A stretch of DNA of 64,000 nt from JAKRSE01 sp943369295 (GTDB taxonomy: Bacteria; Armatimonadota; Fimbriimonadia; Fimbriimonadales; Fimbriimonadaceae), in the NCBI GenBank assembly GCA_943369295.1, contig CALRMU020000001.1, positions 1,054,001-1,118,000 on the forward strand. Reading direction: 5' to 3'. Positions within the stretch are counted from its first letter, which is position 1. Every line of letters starts with the position of its first letter. A model generated the notes under the pieces. The model did not search any database. It had not been told where the DNA came from and saw only the letters and a program-made list of their open reading frames with translations. Positions 15,872-22,074 of the stretch are shown one piece after another. Both the position numbers and the translations under genes were made by a program.

Positions 15872-16575
15872 GGCTTCTTCTCAGCTTTGTATCGCCTGGC
15901 CTGCTCAATGAAGGCGGCGAAGAGTTTAGGAGTCGCTTCGTGATCGCTGCGCTCAGGGTGCCACTGCACCCCGACCAGCCAGGGTCGATCTGTGCCTTCG
16001 ATCGCCTCAATCGTGCCGTCTTCGTGGTGAGCAGTTACCTTCAAGCCGCTGCCTAGCTTGTTGATAGCCTGGTGGTGGTAAGACTTGCCTTCGGCATCAG
16101 TGGACTGAATAGCTTTGGCCAGCAGGGTGTCTGAATCGATCTTGTACTTCTGCCAGGCGTCGCCTCGGTGGTAATCGCCCCCGAGAACGTCCGGCAAGTG
16201 CTGATGAAGACTTCCTCCGTGCAGCACATTGATGAGCTGACACCCGTAACAGATTCCGAGGACAGGCATGGTGGGATTTGCAGCCTTGTAAAGGCCAATC
16301 TCCATAGAGGTGCGGGCCTTGTCTTCAAGACTCGCTTCGGGATGAAGCGCCTCTCCCCATAGACTGGGATCGATGTCGTCTCCGCCTGGAATCACCCATC
16401 CATCCAGCAGGCCAGACAAAGTTTCAATATCGGCCTCGGGAGGGAGAATGACCGGGCAGCCACCAGCATCGGCCACACGCTGAACATATTCGCTTCGGGC
16501 GGCATAGCGAATGTAGCTGCCAGTGTCTCGCGCTTGAACCACCGGCACGGCAGAAATCCCGATCAGGGGCTTCAT
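15868..16575 (-). CDS. Class-I glutamine amidotransferase-like hydrolase (peptidase C26, gamma-Glu-GABA hydrolase type)
   Basis: 235 residues. The fold is that of PuuD-type gamma-glutamyl hydrolases: PGGDDIDP near residue 64, the nucleophile elbow GICYGCQ with Cys109, and the His206/Glu208 pair in GVQWHPE completing the triad. Enzymes of this family hydrolyse gamma-glutamyl amides such as gamma-glutamyl-GABA. The natural substrate here is unknown. It overlaps both neighbours by four bases, with the E2-like gene upstream and the biotin carrier downstream, so the three are translated together. That grouping has no obvious shared pathway. Confidence 0.85.
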   Translation of the reverse strand: MKPLIGISAVPVVQARDTGSYIRYAARSEYVQRVADAGGCPVILPPEADIETLSGLLDGWVIPGGDDIDPSLWGEALHPEASLEDKARTSMEIGLYKAANPTMPVLGICYGCQLINVLHGGSLHQHLPDVLGGDYHRGDAWQKYKIDSDTLLAKAIQSTDAEGKSYHHQAINKLGSGLKVTAHHEDGTIEAIEGTDRPWLVGVQWHPERSDHEATPKLFAAFIEQARRYKAEKKP

Positions 16576-18065
16576 GCCGTCACCAGGTCGCGGATTCCTT
16601 CGACATTGGCTCGGATCGCGTTGAGGAACTCAGCTCCTCCGACGCCATTTACCAAGCGGTGATCGATCGTGATTCCGACATTGGCGCACCTCATAAAACC
16701 GGGGACCTTGGCGTCTTTGTTGGAAATTCCCCAATAAGCTTCTCCGAGGAAGATGGTGGCGACGCCCGGAGGAACAACGACAGCCATGGCTTCACGGATT
16801 CCGTGGCCAGCCATGTTGGTGATGCTGAGGGTGACCCTTTCGTTGGCTTGATCTTTGCCGCCTCGGGCGAGGTTGATGGCGGCCCTTGCTTCAGCGGCAA
16901 AGGTCTTCCAACTCAAGGAGTCAGAGTCCTTAACAACAGCGACCACCAGTTCATCTCCGGGAAGAGAAACTGCAATCCCTAGCTGAAGATGGCTGTAGGT
17001 GCGAATGGTGGAATCTCCAACCATCGCCGACCGCATGATGGGGTGAGCGGCTGCCGCTTTGGCCACGGCGAAAGCAAAGTAGGTGAAGGCAGAGGGCTGA
17101 AAATCTCCGCCAGCCGCCTTCTGTTCATCGCGTAGAGCTTCGATCTCAGACCAATCGACGACGATGCTCATCATGCCAGGCACAACTAGCTGGCTGCCGC
17201 GAACCAAGCGAGATGCAAGGATCTTCTGCTTGCCTGGCATGGCAGAATCGGTGAAGCCATCCCCGGTTTGGGGTGCGGCGGGAGTTGTGGTTCCAGCCAA
17301 GTAGGCATCAACATCCTTCTCCAGCAGGCTGCTTCCAGTCGTAGGCAAGGCAGCCAAGTCAGCATCAGTCAAGCCTTTTTCTTTGGCATAGGCTCTGGTT
17401 CTGGGGGGAAGATCCTGTCTTCTTGTTCCTGATCCGGGCAGGGAAGCCGCTGGTGCCGCCGCGACTGGGGCCGAACTTGGTGCGGCTGTACTTGGTGCTG
17501 CTGCAACGACAGCCGAGGCATCGCCAGAAACTCTTCCGACCTCGCCACCGATAGCCACGACATCATCAACCGCCACGGTCCAGGTAACAAGAGTGCCTTC
17601 GACAGGTGATTCGATATCCATCACCGCCTTGTCGGTCTCGATCTGATAGATGATTTCGTCTTTCCTGACGTATTCACCTGGCTGCTTAAGAAGGGCAACG
17701 ATCCTAGCTTCCTGCAGGCCTTCTCCGATGTGGGGGATGAACAGGCTTTGGCCGGCACTAGGTGCGGCAGGAGCAGGTTCCGCTGAAGGCTCCGGCTCTG
17801 AAGAGGGAGCTGAGACAGCTTCAGAATCAGACTCAAGAACGAGAATATCGGCACCGATAGCCAAGAGATCGTCGGCTTCAGCCAGCCACTTTACGACCCT
17901 GCCTTCGCTTGGGGATTCGACATCCATGACGGCCTTGTCCGTCTCCATTTGATAGATGGGTTCATCGCGGTTGACCCATTCGCCAGGCTTCTTTAGCAGA
18001 GCCACCACGCGGGCTTCCTGAAGCCCTTCGCCGATCTGTGGAATTTTGAGGACAATCTCGGACAT
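16572..18065 (-). CDS. 2-oxo acid dehydrogenase E2 acyltransferase with two lipoyl domains and altered catalytic motif
   Basis: About 497 residues from the ATG at 18065 (a GTG at 18074 is also possible). Two lipoyl domains carry ETDKAVMD motifs with the lipoyl lysines at about 44 and 146. Ala/Pro-rich linkers, a peripheral-subunit-binding domain (PPRTRAYAKEKGL) and the acyltransferase domain follow. The catalytic motif, normally DHRxxDG, reads DHRLVNG, so His469 is kept and the Asp is replaced by Asn473. The preceding GHGIREAMAVVVPP stretch is also divergent. No E1 or E3 genes are adjacent. It is probably an E2 of a pyruvate or branched-chain complex, or a divergent paralogue. Confidence 0.85.
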   Translation of the reverse strand: MSEIVLKIPQIGEGLQEARVVALLKKPGEWVNRDEPIYQMETDKAVMDVESPSEGRVVKWLAEADDLLAIGADILVLESDSEAVSAPSSEPEPSAEPAPAAPSAGQSLFIPHIGEGLQEARIVALLKQPGEYVRKDEIIYQIETDKAVMDIESPVEGTLVTWTVAVDDVVAIGGEVGRVSGDASAVVAAAPSTAAPSSAPVAAAPAASLPGSGTRRQDLPPRTRAYAKEKGLTDADLAALPTTGSSLLEKDVDAYLAGTTTPAAPQTGDGFTDSAMPGKQKILASRLVRGSQLVVPGMMSIVVDWSEIEALRDEQKAAGGDFQPSAFTYFAFAVAKAAAAHPIMRSAMVGDSTIRTYSHLQLGIAVSLPGDELVVAVVKDSDSLSWKTFAAEARAAINLARGGKDQANERVTLSITNMAGHGIREAMAVVVPPGVATIFLGEAYWGISNKDAKVPGFMRCANVGITIDHRLVNGVGGAEFLNAIRANVEGIRDLVTA

Positions 18066-18247
18066 CAATGTCACCCGCCCGATTCTGAGCAGTAGTCAAG
18101 TTTGGCACAGGCAAGTCACCATGGGCCACTCAGGGACTGAGTCCCTCAGGTATGGGGCAGCTTAAAGTAACATAAGAGGCTGACCCCTGGGTGATGCTTC
18201 CCAATCCCTGTGGCGGTTAACAACCCCCCAAGTTTTTAGGTGACGTC

Positions 18248-18673
18248 ATGGCAAAGAGAATCACTCACAACATCAAGTTGAACATCCCTGCTGGGAAGGG
18301 CAACCCGGCTCCTCCCGTCGGTCCGGCGCTGGGTCAGGCCGGCATCAACATGATGGAGTTCTTGAAGAAGTTCAACGAACAGACCGCTCCTCAGATGGGC
18401 TACATTCTGCCCGTCAAGATCACGGTTTTCGAAGATCGATCTTACACTTTTGTTGTCAACCAGCCCTTGACCAGCGAACTGATCAAGAAGGAACTGGGCA
18501 TCACGACCGCCTCTCAGACTCCTGGCAAGACGATTGTCGCCAAGCTGACCAAGGACCAGGTTCGAAAGATTGCTCAGACCAAGATGGCTGACCTCAACAC
18601 CAAGGATGAAGCGATGGCCATGAGAATCGTGGCTGGCACCGCTCGATCCATGGGCATCGACGTCGCTCTGTAA
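18248..18673 (+). CDS. rplK: 50S ribosomal protein L11
   Basis: 141 residues, the standard length. L11 binds the GTPase-associated region of 23S rRNA. The N-terminal domain has PAPPVGPALGQAGINMMEF and the C-terminal RNA-binding domain has the AGTARSMGI ending. A ribosome-binding site (TAGGTGACGTC) precedes the ATG. The usual partner rplA (L1) does not follow. A terminator lies 40 bases downstream instead, so this is a single-gene unit. Confidence 0.98.
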   Translation: MAKRITHNIKLNIPAGKGNPAPPVGPALGQAGINMMEFLKKFNEQTAPQMGYILPVKITVFEDRSYTFVVNQPLTSELIKKELGITTASQTPGKTIVAKLTKDQVRKIAQTKMADLNTKDEAMAMRIVAGTARSMGIDVAL

Positions 18674-18712
18674 ATCTTTGTGGCCTCTGGTGGGAGGCCG
18701 AAATACCTGATT

Positions 18713-18735
18713 AGGGGGCTTCGGCCCCCTTTTTG
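18713..18735 (+). terminator. Rho-independent terminator of rplK
   Basis: AGGGGGC (18713-18719), the stable tetraloop TTCG, GCCCCCT (18724-18730) and a T-run make a textbook intrinsic terminator. Confidence 0.95.
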
Positions 18736-18803
18736 CTTTACAGTGGATGCAGCGGGCCAGCTTCTGGCACGTCCAACATACGAGGATTCACAAGAAACCC
18801 GAA

Positions 18804-19400
18804 ATGAAAGCCCGAGTCTCCCTATTGACCACCGCCGCCCTGCTTTTGGCAGCAAGCATTGCCGTGGCTCAAAGTCAGCCGAAAGAAACTCAAGAAGATT
18901 CTGTTCGGGTTGGCCAATCCATTGCTGATGCCATGCGCTCGGCTTCTGGAGCAGACCTCGCTTTTCTTCCCTCTGGTGTTCTGAAAGCCACCGTCGCCGG
19001 CAGGACTCTGGACCAGAGTTTAGAATTCCCTACAGAAGAATTGGTCGTGGTGAAGCTGACCGGTCAGCAGGTCAAAAATGCTTTGGAAAAGAGCCTCTCG
19101 CTCTTCCCAACCTCAAACCCTGCCTACCTTTACGTTTCTGGGCTCGAAGCCAATTTTAGGCCTGGAGGCCAGCCTGAAGCCAAGGTGACCTCGATCACTG
19201 TTGGCAGCAATGCTCTTAATCCTTCTTCAACCTATCGTGTGGCCATGCCAGCGAGCTTGGGTCGAGGCGGATTGGGCTACTTTACTGTCTGGCAGAGAGG
19301 ATCCATCGAGCAGGACGCTTCACCGAAAACTCTTGAATCGGTCTTGTCGGGCAAATCTGCCTCGGCAAATGGTCTTAGGGTCAAGGCTGCAGGCGCCTGA
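18804..19400 (+). CDS. Exported protein consisting of a 5'-nucleotidase C-terminal domain only
   Basis: About 198 residues from the ATG at 18804, which opens a clean signal peptide (KARVSLLTTAALLLAASIAVA). The frame runs further upstream into the terminator region, so that part is discarded. The rest matches the pattern of the UshA-type 5'-nucleotidase C-terminal domain: IADAMRSASGADLAFLPSG, VVVKLTGQQVKNALEKSL, YLYVSGLEANF and the YRVAMPASLGRGGLGY ending. In UshA this domain binds the nucleoside while a separate metallophosphatase domain does catalysis. That domain is absent here, so the protein may be a nucleotide-binding or partner protein rather than an enzyme. Confidence 0.75.
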   Translation: MKARVSLLTTAALLLAASIAVAQSQPKETQEDSVRVGQSIADAMRSASGADLAFLPSGVLKATVAGRTLDQSLEFPTEELVVVKLTGQQVKNALEKSLSLFPTSNPAYLYVSGLEANFRPGGQPEAKVTSITVGSNALNPSSTYRVAMPASLGRGGLGYFTVWQRGSIEQDASPKTLESVLSGKSASANGLRVKAAGA

Positions 19401-19422
19401 TTAGGCTCGTAGTCAAAAAGGC

Positions 19423-20094
19423 ATGAGCCCATACGACTGGCAGGAATCCATCAGCCAAAGAGCGCAGTACGTTGAGTCGCGCCTCAAGGCTGGCCAACCC
19501 GGAATCGCCCTTGCCAGAGAAGAAGGCGTCCTTCTGGCTTCGCTTCGTCGCCAGACTCCTAAGCTCTTCGAGGTCTACGACACCATTGCCATGACTGCCC
19601 TTGGGCTGCAGTCTGATATTGAGGCGCTCCGTGTCGCTTCTATCGAGTTCTGCCATAAAGAGGGCTACCAGAAGTCAGCTGAGGACGTGACCTTGTCTCG
19701 TCTGGCGGCTGGCCTTAGCTCTTCTATCAAGCAGACCTTCAGCGATCTGCGCCGCCCACCCTTGGTGGCTCAGGCGCTGTTTGCCGAACTCGGACAGGAT
19801 GCTCGACACGACCGATTTACTCTTCTTGATTTCGACGGTGATTACCGAGAACAGAGGGAAGGATGCTGGCTGGCTGGATCTGAGGAAGTGAAGAACCGTC
19901 TGGCTGAGACTTCCTTCGCCGAGCTGGCTGGACTGAGCCTGGACGAGTGCCTGGCCAAGCTTGAGTCCATGCTTCGAGATCAGACCAAGACAGAAGGTCT
20001 GATCTTTGAGGCTGGCTTGATCGATCGAAGAATCAAGGGTGAACGCAAGTTCGTTCGCTTGGCAGGTCAAGAAGACGGTCTTCCCGTCGCCTGA
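19423..20094 (+). CDS. prcA: Proteasome alpha-subunit-like protein (PrcA type)
   Basis: 223 residues. Residues 1-30 (MSPYDWQESISQRAQYVESR) resemble the N-terminal gate helix of bacterial PrcA. The alpha-fold body follows the PrcA order: GIALAREEGVLLAS, KLFEVYDTIAMTALG, then DIEALRVASIEFCHKEGYQK, DVTLSRLAAGL and FAELGQD. The C-terminal strand region GLIFEAGLIDRRI precedes a short acidic tail, as in actinobacterial PrcA. Alpha subunits are not catalytic, and no N-terminal threonine is expected. No prcB, Pup/UBact, PafA or Mpa gene lies in the window, so the catalytic partner must be elsewhere. It follows the nucleotidase-domain gene by 22 bases. Confidence 0.72.
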   Translation: MSPYDWQESISQRAQYVESRLKAGQPGIALAREEGVLLASLRRQTPKLFEVYDTIAMTALGLQSDIEALRVASIEFCHKEGYQKSAEDVTLSRLAAGLSSSIKQTFSDLRRPPLVAQALFAELGQDARHDRFTLLDFDGDYREQREGCWLAGSEEVKNRLAETSFAELAGLSLDECLAKLESMLRDQTKTEGLIFEAGLIDRRIKGERKFVRLAGQEDGLPVA

Positions 20095-20519
20095 GCTCAC
20101 CAGAAGCCTGCGTGACTTTGGCAGGCCCGATCCGCCAAAAATCCAAGAAACGGGTGACCGGGGATGGCCACGAGCTATGAGTGGCAGCCCCGGATTCAAT
20201 TTCACCTTTCAAAGTCCAATTCGCTGATCCGTCTCTTTGCAGGTTGTAGGGGCAGGGAAGCAGTTGTCGATGTACTGTCAATTCTCGACCTGCCGCTCTT
20301 TTGTTGAGGAGTGATAGGGGCACTCCTTCACCCAATCTTTAGTCATCCGTGGGGAGTGATCCAAGCCCCCGATTATCCTGTTTGTAATCTAGCCCCGACC
20401 GTCCAGCTCAGTGCCGACTTGTCAACTCAAACAGATCCACCCAGGCTAATCCGCACTGAAAAATCATCATTCAATGGGCCCTAACCCTTGCGTGATATCA
20501 GTGATCTATCACATGATGG
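20095..20519. other. Intergenic stretch, one dispersed hairpin repeat
   Basis: No gene is supported. At 20152-20190 lies GGGTGACCGGGGATGGC...GTGGCAGCCCC, whose arms pair (GGGGATGGCCAC against GTGGCAGCCCC). A variant recurs at 63043-63074. The rest shows no recognised signal and probably includes the promoter for the riboswitch-led transcript downstream. Confidence 0.55.
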
Positions 20520-20700
20520 GGGTGCCCATTCTGAAAGGCATCAGGGGCTTGGCTGTCGTGGCCAGGCTGAAATAATTGGGGGAAGCCGGTGAAATTCCGG
20601 CACTGAGCCGCAGCGGTTATAGTCCGAATGCCCGCCTTGATGCGAACAGGGTGAGTCGACCGCGAGCATCGGACGACCAGGCGCAGCGCTGCGCCCCGCA
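20520..20700 (+). promoter_or_regulatory. Probable cobalamin (B12) riboswitch upstream of the pseudopilin gene
   Basis: The core reads GGGGGAAGCCGGTGAAATTCC (20577 on), GGCACTGAGCCGCAGCGGTTA, which matches the B12-riboswitch consensus GGGAAnnnGGTGnnAnTCC, then CnGnCCCGCnnCnGTnA, with one change (GCCGC for CCCGC). The stem GCCGG/CCGGC is intact. A second, long-range stem joins GTCCGAATGC (20622-20631) to GCATCGGAC (20666-20674) with one bulged A. The perfect palindrome GGCGCAGCGCTGCGCC (20680-20695) sits between this and the ribosome-binding site GGAG (20726), and could be the switching element. The first gene downstream is the pseudopilin at 20742. The 5' boundary is approximate. Confidence 0.72.
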
Positions 20701-20741
20701 TCCCTACTCGTGGCAATTCCAACTCGGAGTTTGCCGCTGAT

Positions 20742-21518
20742 ATGAAAAACAACAAAGCATTCACGCTTATCGAGCTCTTGGTGGTGATCGCAATCATCGC
20801 CATTCTGGCTGCCATCCTTTTCCCCGTTTTTGCCCAGGCAAAAAGCGCCGCAAAAAAGACCGCCTCGGTCAGCAATCTCAAGCAGATCAACCTGGCTTGG
20901 CAGCTTTACGCATCTGACTGCGATGGCACCCTCATGCGGGTCCGCACCGATGGAGACCTTGGCACTGGCCTGACCATTTACTGGTGGGGATCGTGGAACC
21001 CTTCGACTCAGGTTTTGAGAGAAGAAGGCGGCCTGCTTTACCCCTACACGAAGAGCAAGGGAATCCAATCCGACCCATCATTTCCCAGCAGGCTGCAGAC
21101 ACAAATGGGAATGACCGGCTACGCCTACAACTACGCCTACCTGTCACCCAGCGTCTATTCTCCGCCTACCTGGGCAGAAAACGCAGTGCCCGTCAATGAA
21201 TCTCAAATCGGGTCCGTCGCAGAGACTGTCGTCTTCGCTTCATCGGCCAGGTTCGGAGGCTTTGCACCTCCCTTCACTTTCGAGGCCAACACCTATCTTG
21301 AGCCGCCGAGCAGTGCATACCCAACTTTCCATGCCCGCCACAACGGAGTCGGGGTCGTAAGCTGGGCAGATGGCCATGTAAAGGCGCACAAGGCAGCCTA
21401 TCGCACAGGAACCTTTGGCTGGGCTGGCTACAGTGCTGACGAGTTCAGGGCCAAATCCTTGGGTGACCTGACCCCAGATGGCGACTTGACGAAAGACACC
21501 TGGTTCGACCTCGAATAG
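20742..21518 (+). CDS. Type II secretion/type IV pilin-like protein with H-X9-DG motif (DUF1559-like)
   Basis: 258 residues. The class III signal is KAFTLIELLVVIAIIAILAA, with Ala rather than the usual Gly before the cleaved Phe7 and Glu11 at position +5. The following LFPVFAQAK segment is typical of Armatimonadota pseudopilins. The C-terminal part holds the H-X9-DG motif in RHNGVGVVSWADGHVKA. Such proteins form or decorate pilus-like fibres or secretion pseudopili, and genomes of this group carry many paralogues. The gene stands alone between a probable B12 riboswitch and a strong terminator, so its expression should respond to cobalamin if the riboswitch is real. Confidence 0.9.
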   Translation: MKNNKAFTLIELLVVIAIIAILAAILFPVFAQAKSAAKKTASVSNLKQINLAWQLYASDCDGTLMRVRTDGDLGTGLTIYWWGSWNPSTQVLREEGGLLYPYTKSKGIQSDPSFPSRLQTQMGMTGYAYNYAYLSPSVYSPPTWAENAVPVNESQIGSVAETVVFASSARFGGFAPPFTFEANTYLEPPSSAYPTFHARHNGVGVVSWADGHVKAHKAAYRTGTFGWAGYSADEFRAKSLGDLTPDGDLTKDTWFDLE

Positions 21519-21525
21519 GGTCAAT

Positions 21526-21573
21526 CCCTGCCCGCACCCGGCGATTCTTGGCGCGGGTGCGGACAGGGTTTTA
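21526..21573 (+). terminator. Rho-independent terminator after the pseudopilin gene
   Basis: CCCTGCCCGCACCC (21526-21539) pairs with GGGTGCGGACAGGG (21555-21568), 14 positions with one mismatch, and TTTT follows. It closes the riboswitch-pseudopilin unit. Confidence 0.88.
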
Positions 21574-21672
21574 ATCTTCTGTCACTGCCGAAGGATCGGT
21601 TCCTTGAAAAACTGTCCCGAATCGTTAGGACCGAAACGAATCTTCTAGAAGGACTTGACGCATCATAGAGGT

Positions 21673-22068
21673 ATGAAGCCGGTTCAGATCGCTTTGGCGG
21701 TCCTTTCGGTGCTTGGCCTGGTCGGAGTGATGACGGCCTTTTTGATCAACGCCAGCCCCTACGTCTCAATCTCCGAGGCAAAGGTGACTAAGAGGTCCAG
21801 TGTGCACCTCGCTGGCGACATCCGCAAAGAGACGATGGATTTCCTTCCCAGTCAGGGAATGGTTCGATTCGTTGTGCAGGATGAAAACAAAGACACTATC
21901 CCGATCATCTATCGGGGAGCTCCGCCCGCCAACATGGGCACAGCCACCCAGGTTGTTGCTGTTGGTGCAGTGAAAAACGGAGTCTTTGAGGCAGAAAAGA
22001 TCATCCTCAAGTGTCCCAGCAAGTACGAAACTGAAATCGAGGGCAAGCCGGCGGCAGCCCAGGCCTGA
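21673..22068 (+). CDS. ccmE: Cytochrome c maturation heme chaperone CcmE, cysteine type
   Basis: 131 residues from the ATG at 21673, chosen because GAGG lies just before it and a membrane anchor follows (IALAVLSVLGLVGVMTAFLI). The OB-fold domain includes VHLAGDIRK and VFEAEKIILKCPSKYE. Proteobacterial CcmE binds heme through a histidine in HxxxY. Here the position is Cys114 in CPSKY with Tyr118 kept, the variant known from archaea and several non-proteobacterial groups. It passes heme to the CcmF-type lyase encoded directly downstream. Confidence 0.92.
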   Translation: MKPVQIALAVLSVLGLVGVMTAFLINASPYVSISEAKVTKRSSVHLAGDIRKETMDFLPSQGMVRFVVQDENKDTIPIIYRGAPPANMGTATQVVAVGAVKNGVFEAEKIILKCPSKYETEIEGKPAAAQA

Positions 22069-22074
22069 TCTTAA

